Positions 33,249-45,029 of a DNA stretch of 64,000 nucleotides are shown piece by piece; the stretch's first letter is position 1, and every line of letters starts with the position of its first letter. The stretch comes from Cryptomeria japonica (lineage: Eukaryota; Streptophyta; Pinopsida; Cupressales; Cupressaceae), in NCBI RefSeq assembly GCF_030272615.1, contig NC_081413.1, positions 334,218,302-334,282,301 on the forward strand, written 5' to 3'. The notes under the pieces were generated by a model. The model made no database searches. It was not told where the DNA came from and worked only from the letters and a program-made list of their open reading frames with translations. Both the position numbers and the translations under genes were made by a program.

Positions 33249-35015
33249 GGAAGTATGGCGCTTCGAAGTTGTTTGAAAAATCCATGATCTGGACCTAGGG
33301 TTTCATTCTCCCTGTCGAGTTGTAGGGCCAAAAAATTTGGATTCCCCTCTCGCCAACACTGCTCTGGCACGACATGGAACTAGGGTTCCAAATGTGCCTC
33401 AAAAAACGGTAATGGTGTTACGTCTTCGAGTAATGACTGTCTGGTGTCGTGGATGCAATGAAGGGATTTCCCCAAGTTTGAGGATGGAGAACCTTCCTAC
33501 TACGCTGAAGAATTGCATTTCGGTGGGAGCAGTAATACCAGGGACACCGCTTCTGGGGATGTCTATGCATGCAATATTGCTTCAACTGTTTAGGGGCATG
33601 AAAAAATCCTCTCGCAAACAGTCAAACGGACCCTTGGCTCCCCTCAACAACATAATGGTGTGTTGGGGACTTCTCTAAAGTCTTCGTCCAAGGTCATTTC
33701 TATGTCTCTAGACGCAAAGGCTGAGGAGGAAGTTGCTCATAATGTTTGTTTTTTTTCGGAGCTAGGGTTGATTGGACACTTTAGGGGCTTGTGGCCAAGC
33801 TTGCATGACTTGCATGTTTGGATCTCTGAAAACCGAGAGCCTATTGTAGACGGGTGCATACAAATTTACCTTACAGCAAAGGGTTTTTTTACGGTGGTTT
33901 TTGAAAAGACTCAAGATAGAAAGAAGGTTGTGTGAACATTTTTGGAGTTGGGAGGACAAGTTCTCCCTGATGTTGAAGCCCTAGCATCCAGCTTTTTGTC
34001 CAACTACCAAGGTTTTTGACAAGATTTCAATATGGGTGAGGCTTCCTAATTTCCCCCTACATTTATGGTTTGATTCCTATTTTGAGGCGGTAGGAAACTC
34101 GTTGGGAATTTTCTTGATGGTAAATGATGAATCTTCTAATCTATTTCATTCTACATTTGCACATATCTTGGTGGAAATGGATGTCTCTAAGGAGTTTCTT
34201 GCAAAAAAATTGATTAAATCTTCAAAATGTTGTTGGGTGTAGCCTTTGGACTATGAAGGGACCCCTTTCAGGTGTAGGAGATGCTTCCAAATAGGGCATT
34301 TGGTAGCGCAATGTGTCAAAGACAGGGTGCTTAAGTCGGCCTCTTGGTGGAAAGATGTTACTCAATAGCTTTATACTGTGGAGAAAAAGGATGGGCAGAA
34401 GGATGGGTTACAAAAAAGTTTCTCTCGGGTTGTTTTCGGGGAAGTGATTCAGAAATCTACATATCCTCGGCCCCAGGATGGACAAGTGATAAAAGATAGT
34501 GTTGAAACTAGATCTGGTGTGTGTGATGGGGAGATGATATTGGGAAAGGGAGCTTTTACCTCGGAGGGAAAGGAAAAATGCAGGCTCTTGGGGTCCCAGG
34601 ATATGGAGGAGGTTTCACTGGCAGCGGATGGTAAGCTCCAACATGAGGCTTCCTCCACAATGGATCAGGTGATTCTTTCTAAGGATAATTCTTTGGATTG
34701 GCAGGTTGAGGCTGCTAGGATTCAAGATGGATGGCTTACTGGTGAAAAGGAAAAAAGAGAGAAAGGGGAAGATTAATCCCTTTGATATGGTCCTTCGTTC
34801 TCATTCAAAGGGAGGTGTTAACTTCAAAACTTAATATTTTGTATTGTTTGTAGGTTTTGGGTCTTTTTCCTGTCTTATGTGATATGTTAATGGATCCCTC
34901 TATTTTCTTCTTTCTTCAAGATGGTGGTATCCTTGGTTGTTACCACCCTTGATCAGGGCCAAGCTTTTTCCCTGGTTACTCTAAATAAAATCATAACCTA
35001 TTACCGAACAAAAAA
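33249..35015 (+). mobile_element. LINE copy B: ORF1-only L1 derivative with polyA tail and target duplication
   Basis: 1.77 kb bounded by a perfect 16-bp duplication and ending in ATTACCGAAC followed by A's. It contains ORF1 and a 3' untranslated region but no endonuclease or reverse transcriptase. Its 3' UTR shares the (CA)GGGCCAAGC...AATAAAAT...ACCGA plan with copy A. Because the ends are intact, ORF2 was missing when it inserted, or ORF2 was lost later by a clean internal deletion. Confidence 0.88.
33660..34776 (+). pseudogene. LINE copy B ORF1 (DUF4283 domain and CCHC knuckle)
   Basis: ORF1 of plant L1 elements binds the element RNA. Seen here: FSELGLIGHFRGLWPSLHDL, WISENREPIVDGCIQIYL and FFTVVFEK (DUF4283 core), a frame change near 33935, then FDKISIWVRLPNFPLHLWFD, and after a TAG at about 34240 the knuckle CRRCFQIGHLVAQC (C-x2-C-x4-H-x4-C) near 34270-34310. 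A charged Lys/Glu/Asp-rich tail runs to the stop at 34774-34776. An upstream open stretch (33337-33678) is probably the disordered N-terminus in a shifted frame. Three or more lesions make it inactive now. Confidence 0.85.
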
Positions 35016-35031
35016 AAAGTTAGTGGTAGTT
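35016..35031. repeat. Target-site duplication (right) of LINE copy B
   Basis: AAAGTTAGTGGTAGTT, identical to 33233-33248; the leading A's merge with the tail. Confidence 0.95.
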
Positions 35032-35388
35032 AATAGGAGAGAATAATTAGCAAATTAAATAATCAAAAGCATTTAAACATTTGCATTAGGAAAAATAAAT
35101 ATTTTATTTATTTTAGAAAAAAATGATTTTGGAAATAGATGGACAATTAAGTAAATTAAAGAACTTATTTAATTGTGAAGACATAATTAGTAAATTAAAT
35201 AATTTGGAACAATCGTTTAATTCTGAGAAAAAACATTTGTATTAAAGATAAGGTATAAACATACATAGAGATATATAGACAAGAGTCAAGGGGCAGATTA
35301 GTTCTACCTCAAAATGAACCACAAAATAATAAAGTGGTTGCCTCGCAAGGCCTCAACTTGATCAACCCAAACTCTATAACATGAATTC

Positions 35389-38300
35389 TTATAAAATAGA
35401 TACAACTTTAAACATAGATAATGAAGATATATACAAACTACATGTGTTGATATATAATTGTATCATCTGGTTCAACAAGATGTACCCCTTTATGATTATC
35501 ATTTGCACTCTTGCCTTCATTGTAGTCTTTAATAAGTTCTTGTAGTCCTCTCTAGTGTATGCCCAATTATGCCCAAATGAAATCTTTGTAGTGTTGACTC
35601 TTCTAGTGTCATCTTCCATGAAATTATCAAATTTGAATCTGGAAATGTTCAATGTTATGGTTACCTCCGAAGCAACATTAGAATATGAGTCTCTTATAAG
35701 ACTCAATAAGAACCCTTCTAACCCCCTAGAACTTGTCCTCATTTTGTATTAACCAGATTTGCCATAAAATTTTAATTGATAAAATAAGCCAAAACATATT
35801 ATAATTCTTCTTTATACCATGAATGCTTCCAAATAAAATTTCAAAGAAAACAACACTATTATTCCAACCTTTCAACCTAGAGAAAAAGATATTCCAAATT
35901 TCCTTACCAACAAAACATTCAAAGAAGATGTGTTTAATGTTTTCAGGGGTCCCACATATGTTGCAACTATTAATGCTATTATTATCATTAAACACTTCTT
36001 AGGGAAGTCTGCAATAAAATAAGCCACTTGAAGCATACCTTTTTAGGCTCAATATTATTTTTTCCATAGATTAGTGAAAATTTCAGTCCATTTTTCCTCA
36101 AGCAAGTTTAGATTTCAATTTTGATTAAGGTAATTAATCAGATTAGAATCACAACACAAAGAATCATAAATCTACTTAGGTTTGATATCCCTAAGGGTTG
36201 TCCCATTTGCCCATTTATATAAACAAATCTATCATCAATCCTCGAATAGTTCCTAGGTAGGTGGAAGTAAGCACAAGCATTTCTAATGATCATTTATGTC
36301 CTCCAATTGGAGGAGGGGAGATCATACTCAATACTCAATGAGATCTAAGACTTAAGTTTACCATTTTGGAGGACGTCACCAAAGATCTTAATGACCTTAA
36401 TGAACCATTTTTTTGTAGAATAACCTTAAAGGAGAGCAAATGGTTTATCCTTGATAACAAGGTTCCACTAGATTGATCTTTCCCCACAAATTTCATTACT
36501 CTAAGAAATAATGTCATTATGGGTAATAAGACCTCTAACCTCGTCCCATGCTTTCCAAATAGTCTTAAATACATTGGATCCTATGGGTGACATCAGGAAA
36601 GAACCAACTAAGAGATCATTGAGAGGAAGAAACTTCCAAGTTTTAGCTTTTTTAGGGACAGAGAGATTGATGTTGTTCCTCACTAGCACTTTGCAGGGTT
36701 CTTCACCATCTAGTGGTTTGAATATCCATTTGGCAATCAGGACAATTCCTTGCAACCTAATATCTTTCAACCCTAATCCACCCCTCCTCCTATATAAACA
36801 ACACTATTGCCACTTAATAGAGTGTTGTTTGTTTTTACCTTTTCCATCAGATCAAAGAAATATCCTAATCTGTTTTTGGATATCATGGTGCCAAACTAAG
36901 GAATAATTCAGACTATATGATGAGAGAATCTTTTGGCAAACCAGTAAGAGTGGGGAATTGTTTATTCCATTTTCCCAACTTATGTTCAGTATTAGTTTTG
37001 ATACAAAGCCACATGTCTTTAATGCATGGATTGACAACAAATGGAATACCAAGATACCCCACTTCCCTAGTGGGCCCTCACCACTAAAAACTATATTTTA
37101 TCAACCAATGAGGGGGATTTTCATCCCAACCTAACATGATAGATTTGGAATTGGAGATTTTCGCTCCAAAGGCTTCATAGAATAGGTTCAATTTCCCCAT
37201 GAGAACATCCATATTGTTCTCTTTGAGCTCAATAAATAGGGAGGTATCATCTATAAATTGAATGTTAAGTAGGTCTTCATTATTATGAAGACTGATACCT
37301 TTGACTCTTGGTGAGAGGGATGTATCCCTTAGGAGGTAGAAAATGACATTTGTTGCAATAACAAACAAGGTAGGGGCAAGAGGGCAGCCTTTCTTAATGG
37401 ATTTTTCTAACAAAAACTCCTTTGTTAGTGAGCCATTGATGGCAACCTGTGCTGAAGCATCTTTCATCAAAACTCTAATCATTTGACAAAACTTTGTAGG
37501 AAAGCCAAAGGCCTCCAAAGTTATGATTAGAAATGGTTACTATACCCTTCCATAGGCTTTCTCAAAGTCTAGAAGTAGCATTGCCACCTTTTGATTGCAA
37601 ATCTTATCCCAATTCATAGCCTCCCAGCTACTCAACAAATTTTCTGAGATAGACTTGCCCTATATAAAGCTAGTTTGAGTGTTGCAAACAAACTTGGGAG
37701 TATGTCCACTAGTCTAAGGGCTATGATTTTAACAAGTATTTTGTATGAAACATTAAGCCTGGTCTAATCAGTCTCCAATTTTTATTATGGTCTTGTCCCC
37801 TTCCTTGGGGAATAGTTTAGTGGCCCCTCTATTTATATTTGGACCGAATGATCCTCTATTGATGACTTCCTATACCATAAGAAAGTCCTCACTAATCCAA
37901 CTAATGTGCTTCTTGTAGAATTCCACTAACAACCCATTTGGGCCTAGAGATTTATCATTATTGGGGACATTAATGGCTTTCTAAACTTATTCTATAGTAA
38001 TGTCCTTGTTAAGACTGAGAATGTTATACTTTGAAATCTTGTTGGGACTGAGTTGCTTGAATATTTCCCTAGCTTCTTTGCATATGCTTGTGTTACCTTC
38101 TATAGTGAACAACTTCTTATAGTACTCTAGAAAGATGCTTCTGATCTATACTAGATCTTGGATGGTTTTACCATCTTCCCAAACTTCAACAATATTCTCT
38201 TTAAATTCTTTGTGCTTGAGATATTTGAAAAACAAATTGACCCTCCATCCCCATTCTTAATCCAATTCAGTTTTTCTCTAATTCTTAATCCTCGAAATCT

Positions 38301-39400
38301 TTTATTCTACAATTTTCTCAATGAATTCTTGATCAGAGTCAAGTTATCATTGAAGGCCTTATTAGAGTGACCATCCTGCAACAAAGTTTCTAAATGGAGG
38401 AGTTCATTGTTTAGCCTATCTTCTATCATCTTGTTATAAATTGCCACCTTCTTTCCTATTCTCTAAAGCAATGTCCTCCAAATTCTGACATTGTGATCCC
38501 ATTTAGCAATTGCAGAGGGATTAGATAGTCCCCACTTGTTGACCTACCTAATCATGTAAATGGCATAGTTACAATCCTCGTCATTCAATAATCTTACAAT
38601 GAGCAAAAGGTTACAATTTCGACTAGATCTAGTTTCATTATTATTATTAAGATATATGTTAGCAAGGATGGGATGATGATTAGACAGAGTGTAGGGTTGC
38701 ACTCTGATTCTATTGCCCTTATCGTCCTTATTGAAACTAAATTGATTTTTATTAACATATAGTCTGTCCAGCCTCCAATACATCATTTTCTTCCTTTGTT
38801 GATAGTTGCACCATGTGAACCAAATAGACTAATGTTCTTGCCTATTTTCTTCAAGGGGGTCAGGTCAAGTTTATTTTTCACTCGTCTAGAAATATATCTC
38901 ATTTCCTTTCCATTCAAATTTGGATCCTCCTACTTTGTCATCTTGGTTTTCTACCATATTGAAATCCCCTCCAATGATCCAAGGGGCATCAAGGAAGTTA
39001 TAGATCCATTTCCATAAATCAATCATATCCCTATAATCATTAGCCGGTGCATATAAAAGCATAGTCCAAATTTAAAAATGTCTCTCAAGAATGATCCACA
39101 TTGTCGTATTACAAGGTGAGAAGCCATGTTCTATGACATGATGAACCTAGACAACTCCCCCCTTACCTTTCCCATGTTGTGTAGTAAATTTTGCAGATTC
39201 TTTTCAAAGGCAATTAAGGTTAACATCAAGGGTGAATTGTGTAGCTTCCACCTCTTGTAGAAGGATTGTATCTTTATTATTAATCTAATTAATAAACCTT
39301 CTAACAACATATTTCTTTTCTGCGGACTCTAATCCCCTCTCATTCCATGAAGTACAATTGAAGTTTATGGCTCACCTTATCTAGAGGTATCCATTGGCTT
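35389..39400 (-). pseudogene. L1-type LINE copy C, ORF2 (endonuclease, reverse transcriptase, zf-RVT)
   Basis: Minus strand from 39400 leftward: an APE-type endonuclease with WNERGL, LLQE, IIGGDFNM and LSNHHPI (usually SDHxPI, so Asp to Asn), then the RT region with SIKKGCPLAPTLF and the catalytic box FIDDTSLF at about 37518-37084. At 35995-35726 there is a zinc-binding RT C-terminal domain: CNICGTPENIKHIFFEC...W. ORF2 nicks the target and primes cDNA synthesis in the nucleus. Many stops and frame changes lie between the domains. A C-terminal tail may extend to 35389. No poly(T) was found at its 3' side, so the true 3' end is missing or lies in decayed DNA. Confidence 0.87.
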
Positions 39401-39752
39401 CCTCAATTTGTCAAAGAATTTAGGAAGACTATTTTAGTATCTCTCTTTTTTTGGAATGGGTGAGGTAGAGGCCTTTCCCTCTCTTCTTTGGTTTCACCAC
39501 ATTAATATGATCATATTTATTAGGAATAAGTTTCTCATATAATGCCTTCCCATGGATAGGGGATGAGCTATAACTTAGAGATTTCTTCCTCTCAATGGTC
39601 TATGTATTAGGGTTCTCCCTAGGGTCATCCATAACATCCAAAGCATTAACACTATTTAGGCTTGAGAAAACAATGTCACAATCTCTAACTTAGGACACAT
39701 GTCTTTCACAACCAAGGAGTTATTCTTCTCAATGCAATCATTGGACACCTCC

Positions 39753-41714
39753 TCAAGGTGTTGTTCTAGAATTGGGGGAATCATCCAAGGCCTTCAAAGG
39801 AGGGGTAGGTTGACTTTCCCCTTGGACTAAGTTGTCATCCAAGGCTACCTTATCAGAGGTAACAATAGGAGGAATATCAATCTCCCCTAAGTCATCCAGA
39901 GAACTAATATTGTTGGAGTTTTTTAGATCAAAGATAGGAGTAGGTTGCCAAGCTACCACTCCCTTGAGGGTCCTTATCATTTAATCCCTTCCCATCAAAT
40001 TCTTGAACAATAGCCTTGACTATGGATCCCTAGTTGCAGGGAAGGTTGACAATGGTCTTTAGAGGGAGATCGAGAGTCTCAAAAATAGGAACCATATCCT
40101 CTAAGTTGTCTATGCCAAGGAAGCCAACATCATTCCCTTTCAATATCCGCCGTAATCTTGTTCATGACAATTTGTTGGGTGTTCTTCTTCTAAGGTTTGC
40201 AATGTTTACCATATGAGAAGCCTTCCTTCTCTTGTGAAGGGTTATGAATCTGGGAGAGTGATTCCTTAATAGCCAAATATGGCAAAGGGTTTACATTGAA
40301 CTTACACCTACTAGATTGGCATCAATAGGTTGAGTAGCAATTATATTATTTTGCCTAGTAGAGAAATTGAAATCTTTATAGGCCAGGATGATTGCCTTAG
40401 TGAGTCTAACTTCGAGGCTAGGGTTCCATTCTATGACTCTAGATATTTCACAATAGAAAATTGTTGCCCCGGTGTGGGGTTGCCATGTTTACCATGGCCT
40501 TATTTTTTGCCCACAGGTTGCCCCTAAGATGGTTTACCACCATGCTTCTGGTTAGGGTTGACAATATCACTTGATTTGGCAAGGTCGTTAAGGTTATTGT
40601 TGCCCTTTGAACTATTAAAAATAGGCAGTTTTTGCATATGTGGCCCTCTTTATGATAGAGGGAACAAGCATTCAAATCCCCTCAAACCTCAATATTGCAG
40701 ACAAAGCATTTGCCTTCAATATTGCACTCAATCGAGTTTGACATATCCATACCAGGGTTGAGAGAAACCAAAACCCTAGTGTCAAGGTGGGGAAGGGTTA
40801 CCTTGGCATTTATCTTTTCTCAAAACTTTTCCAAGAGAAGAAAAGAATCTACGAAAGAAGCTCCCACATGAAGGGTGGGACGTTCTTAACAATAATCCAT
40901 CTAGGGCACGATAAAGCAAGGACCTCACCCTTGATTGCTTCAGGGGTCCATTTCAAGGCCCTAAATGAGAAACTTCCAACATTCCAATATAATTCTTTTT
41001 TAACTAGTTCTTGCATGTTTGAATCTTTTAAAAAAATTAGAAACAAACCTTTTTGAATCATCCTACAAAAAAAAACCTAAAAGACATTTTTTTAATCCAA
41101 ATATTCTCAATCCATTCATCCATATATTTCCTTGCCAGGACCTTGGAGATGTCCACAACATCGAAGAAGATTTCAATATTCCTTAACCTAGATTTTTCCA
41201 TATATGTATTGGGAGTAAGAACAAGCTTTTTAGGGACCGCGGTTGCCATCGGGAGGCTTACCTCGTCCTCCCTCAGGTGCACCCTCTCCTCCATCATCTA
41301 CGACCAAGTTAGCCACAAATGCAATGTTCTTTGAAACCTCTATTGGCTTTTCAACCAAAATTTCCTTAAACATTTTAATGCCAAGAGACGAAGCAGGGTT
41401 AGCCTTATCGACAGTTGTGGATGGATTTCCATCCATTTCAACCAAGGTTTATCGACAAAATAAGCAATCGTCATTTAAACCAGAATGAACCTGCAAAGCA
41501 TAATAAGTAAATCCAGAACAAGGAGAAATCTAACAACAAATTTGAATAGAGGAACATTTTTTGAGGATATAAGAAGGAGCTTACGTGTCATGAAATCAAC
41601 CATGGGCAAAGGAGGGTGGCCCCCTCCTCTGCAATTTGCAATACGGCTTCCCTCTCCCGCAATGGAAGACGTCACGCCTTCAAAACTCTCACTATGTTCA
41701 AACTCCGTCTTCAC
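39753..41714 (-). pseudogene. L1-type LINE copy C, ORF1
   Basis: Minus-strand frames from 41714 leftward: an N-terminal part with EMDGNPSTT and GGEGAPEGGRGKPPDG, then a DUF4283-like section (LVLTPNTYMEKSRLRNIE, VLARKYMDEWIENIW, CPRWIIVKNVPPFMW). A knuckle-type region follows near 40760-40620 (CFVC, CSLYHKEGHICKNC), and then an Asp/Ser/Pro-rich tail (39980-39753). It immediately precedes ORF2 on the same strand, as in L1 elements. Several frame changes are present. Unlike copies A and B, this copy keeps ORF2. Confidence 0.75.
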
Positions 41715-41801
41715 TTTCAGTTCAAAATGACGTACCCCTCAATTGTGGGATTTTTTTTAAATGTTTAAATGATGTGAATTTTTCGTGCTTGAAGATGAAA
41801 G

Positions 41802-42176
41802 TGTTGCAAGGTGTGCGCCCTTGGTCTCCTTGTGTCGTACAGCACAACGCTTGGGTTTGTGACATGGCTTAACCGCCTCCTATGGATTCTATAAGTCTAG
41901 TGGTTGTGTCGGGCATTAACAGGTTGATCTTTTGGTGCAACAGCAACCACACTCGTAACACGTGGTATTAGAGCTTGGTCACAGGTTCAAACCTCTCGCT
42001 TGCGCTGGGGGGGGGGTTGTTGCAAGGTGTGCACCCTTGGTCTCCATGTGTTGTGCAGTGCAAAGCTCGAGTTTGTGACATGGCTTAACCGTCTCTTATG
42101 GATTCTATAAGTCTAGTGGTTGTATCAGGCATTAACAAGTCGATCTTTTGGTGCAACGACAACCATACTTGTAACA
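41802..42176 (+). mobile_element. TRIM element 1 (complete, 375 bp)
   Basis: Two 159-bp direct LTRs, 41802-41960 and 42018-42176, both TGTTGCAAGG...GTAACA. Between them is a 57-bp interior with a primer-binding site TGGTATTAGAGC (41963-41974, one change from the initiator-Met type) and a run of ten G as polypurine tract (42007-42016) just before the second LTR. Flanking pentamers are GAAAG and CAAAG, one mismatch. There is no coding capacity; enzymes must be supplied in trans. Confidence 0.9.
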
Positions 42177-42177
42177 C

Positions 42178-42700
42178 AAAGGTAGTAGCATGGCGAATTT
42201 TAGGGTTCCTACTTGTACATCTGAGAGCAACAAAATATTTCTGCTGAGTTTTGAAGATGAAAGGCATGGGCAAGACGAGAAACAAATTTTTTATTGTGCT
42301 TTGTTGATTGGCGTGTCTGCACTTTGTGAAAGGGAGGAAGATAATTTTTCTCCTGCTCTTAAAATTAACCTAGCATTTCCCATGATTTGTCAAAACCTAT
42401 CCAAATTAATCTTTCCTCCAATCAATCATGCAATCAAACCGTAAGGGGTTCCTTTTACTAGTGGACACGAATTTTTCGTTGGGCTTGCAATGTCAATGTG
42501 ATTTTTGGTTCTTCCTACAGTGTGAAGTGTAACAATTTCTAGATATTCATTTTTTTGCGGTCTTAATCGAATTGCAAACTTAGGTATTGCCCCTTCTATG
42601 CGGACCTCCTCGATAATGACGGTGACACTCTATATCTTGCCCCAAGAAAATAATTTTGATGCAAAAATCCTTCTTTTCAGTGCACCAAGTTGATATGTCA
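42178..42700. other. Unassigned DNA right of TRIM element 1
   Basis: Open stretches such as 42190-42444 match no family I know. Probably retroelement leader or LTR body of the minus-oriented repeat ending at 42995. Confidence 0.3.
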
Positions 42701-42995
42701 ATTGTGAGAAATTGATAGAAAGAGATATTTAATTAAATAATAAATTTTATTTAAATAACGGGGATAAGAGTGGATTTTTTAAATAATAAAATTAGTTAAT
42801 TAATATTGGAAGACAATAAGATATTTAAAAATAAAAAATTAGTTAATTATGAAAAGAGAAGGAAATTTTGATTTTTAAACTTAGAATAGGAGAATAAAGT
42901 TAGATTAATTATATTTTTAAAATTATTTAATCAATTAAGAATAAAGTTAGTAAAAGTGACATTGGCGAGCATTAAGTCAATTTTAGGTGTCTACA
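42701..42995 (-). repeat. Probable LTR 5' end, minus orientation
   Basis: The minus strand from 42995 reads TGTAGACACCTAAAATTGAC, followed by a strongly AT-rich U3-like stretch. It resembles the end at 4366 (TGTATACACATAAAATTGGC). The other LTR boundary was not located. Confidence 0.4.
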
Positions 42996-43510
42996 CATGT
43001 CCCTATACTTGTACTAGCATGATGACAAACCTGTATAGGTCTAATTTTAGTTACCAAATCACTATACACTCTTTCTTGAGTGATTTGGTGAAGTTCAGTA
43101 ATTTTTTGAAGAGATATTTCTATTTATTACCATTTGGGGTGTGTCAGGTGAGCATTGGCAAGATTTTTTTGGTATCTTCCTTGACATCTAGACATGTTCT
43201 AGCACATTCCAAAGCATTATCAAACCTATACCAATGTAATTTTCATCATTTATCAAGGTATATTGATATTGTTTCAAGCTAGGAGGGTTTGTTAATGATT
43301 TGAGGTTAATATTGAGATATTTCAGCAATTTTGTTTAACATCAACACTTGTTATCAACAGTTGGTCTTATTTGGATTATTATGATGCAAATGCACTAACC
43401 TTGTAATGCTTTAAATGGTCATGCCATCAAAAGCTACCATTTTCATGTGTTATATATTATAATGTCAGATCGTAGTACCACTAATGATTTGCTTTGATAT
43501 TTACTAATGT

Positions 43511-43712
43511 CTTACCCCACTGAATAAGTAGTCATGTTGTAATCGCTCACCATTAGATAAGTGAAAGAAGCTTGTTTTTTACATTTCAATAATATATAAG
43601 CTTACCCACTAAATAAATTCCCACTGAAAAATGGAAGTGTCATTGTAATTCTCAATAAATAAACGGTTGTTTACTTCTTTCACTATTACATATGCATCCC
43701 ACCGAATAAGTG
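43511..43712 (+). repeat. Eroded copies of the hairpin repeat seen at 59192-59504
   Basis: CCACTGAATAAGTAG (43517-43531), CCCACTGAAAAATGG (43620-43634) and CCCACCGAATAAGTG (43698-43712), the last followed by a GGTTGGCTTATCGCCG segment like the GGCTTGCCGCC beside the intact hairpins. Order and spacing suggest a decayed relative of the 57772-59733 LTR. Confidence 0.55.
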
Positions 43713-44050
43713 ATTTTGGTTGGCTTATCGCCGAATGCTTTCCTTTCAATTGTTGCTTTCAGTTCATTAGTAATCTTGAAGACTGTATACTCTTGTAACA
43801 TCCTAAAATTGCACCCCTCGCAATTTTCGACTACATTTGGGTCTTTGCCTTAGTGCTTGCGCCCCTTAGCCTAATCGAAGACTTGAATATGCTAATGCAC
43901 ACCAAAAACACCTTGCAATTCAATGATGCACTAAAGGGCCACCTTGGTCTTGCCCTGAAGACCAAGGTGTGGCACCCTAGGACCCCTTAATTGGGGCCTA
44001 TCTTGATCCCCTCCCTTGGACCTAATTAGTCAATTAATCCTACTGGCAAG

Positions 44051-44058
44051 TATATAAG
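44051..44058 (+). promoter_or_regulatory. TATA box of the Tat-like LTR
   Basis: TATATAAG in the GGCAAGTATATAAG context, at the same place as in the element 1 LTR (8218-8225 on the other strand). Confidence 0.65.
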
Positions 44059-44685
44059 AGGGATTTCCCCTTTCATTTGACATCTAGTGAAAATCATTAT
44101 CAAGCGTCCTAGCATTCAAGAGCAATTGAGCATTTTCAGTCTTCCTTCAAGCTTTGGAGTAGCAATAGAGTCAAGATTTCAAACATTGGAGAGGAGATCA
44201 TCATTCTACTTCATGAAATCATAATTCCATGTGGAGGCAAGCAAAACGTCACAAGGAGGTATAAGCATTTCATTTTCAAGCAATTCAACATCCCCTCAAA
44301 GAGAAGGATCTCTACTTTCAGTCCTTTCATTTACATTATTTCAACCACTTGGTTAATTCCAAAATCGAGGTTTGACCTGAAGGCAAACCCCTATTCCCAA
44401 CACATTTCCCTTTCTTTCTGTGTTCAGGAAGCATGTGCGTGGTTCTACTTCTGGAATTAAGCTTTATTTGCAAAGACAAAAAAAACCCTTTTCAATGCAC
44501 GGAAAGTTCAGAGGACCAAGTGGAGAGCGCCCCTGTTCGGACACACAATCCCTACAACTTTTGCCCAATTTCGCAGAGCAGCTCCAAAACATCTCAAACT
44601 TCTCAGATCCAGGTGCACGACTGAATCCGGAATCTATAGCTCGTTGTTTTCGCATACTTTGTCTTCATTTTCAGCACTTTGTCTT

Positions 44686-45029
44686 TGTTACAAGCTAGCG
44701 TTGTCGTTGCACCAAAAGATCAACCTGTCAATGCCCGATACAACCACTAGACTTATAGAATCCATAGGGGGTCGTTAAACTATGTCGTAAATCCCTGCGA
44801 GAGACGTTGGCCCACTGCCAACAATCCCCCTCCCAGCATCACTCATCGTGGCCTGCATGATTCGAACATGTGACCAAGCTCTCGTACCACTTGTTACAAG
44901 CTATGGTTGTCGTTGCACCAAAAGATAGACCTATCAATGCCCGATACAACCACTAGACTTATAGAATCCACAAAAGGTTGTTAAACCATGTCGTGAATCC
45001 CCACGAGGGACGTTGGCCCATTGCCAATA
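44686..45029 (-). mobile_element. TRIM element 2 (complete, 344 bp)
   Basis: Two 138-bp LTRs, 44686-44823 and 44892-45029. On the minus strand the interior reads primer-binding site TGGTACGAGAGC (44889-44878), a short spacer, then polypurine GGGAGGGGGAT at 44834-44824. Perfect target duplication GTCTT at 44681-44685 and 45030-45034. It shares the core GGATTCTATAAGTCTAGTGG with TRIM element 1, so both belong to one family. Confidence 0.93.

Larger units (their letters stand above)
6481..35265 (-). mobile_element. Element 2: old Tat-like Ty3/gypsy retrotransposon, heavily nested
   Basis: Read on the minus strand the order is: LTR-like DNA (about 35265-32704), a primer-binding-like site (32701-32685), long leader, gag (28151-26361), protease (20147-19704), RT and RNase H (17350-15960), integrase (about 15440-15151 and 7336-6481). 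This gag-PR-RT-RH-IN order with a Tat-type gag finger and integrase identifies the clade. It hosts the 7342-15145, 17776-18733 and 20459-26355 insertions and two LINE copies. The left LTR is not recognised, so the outer limits are approximate, and assigning the 32704 LTR to this element is inference. Confidence 0.65.
32704..35265 (-). repeat. Probable 5' LTR of element 2, split by LINE copy B
   Basis: The left end is set three bases beyond the primer-binding-like site. A TATA-like CTATAAAAGC lies on the minus strand near 32993-33003. The AT-rich U3-like part is at 35032-35265, and the minus-strand start may be TGTATGTTTATACC. Without the LINE and its duplicated target it would be about 0.78 kb. 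No second LTR copy was identified. Confidence 0.45.

Noticed and set aside
41804..42177. Tandem SINE-like repeat with a Pol III B-box (GGTTCAAACC)
   Set aside because: The supposed B-box lies in a short interior next to a TGGTATTAGAGC primer site and a G tract, and the repeats are paired LTRs with flanking duplications, so a TRIM element fits better.
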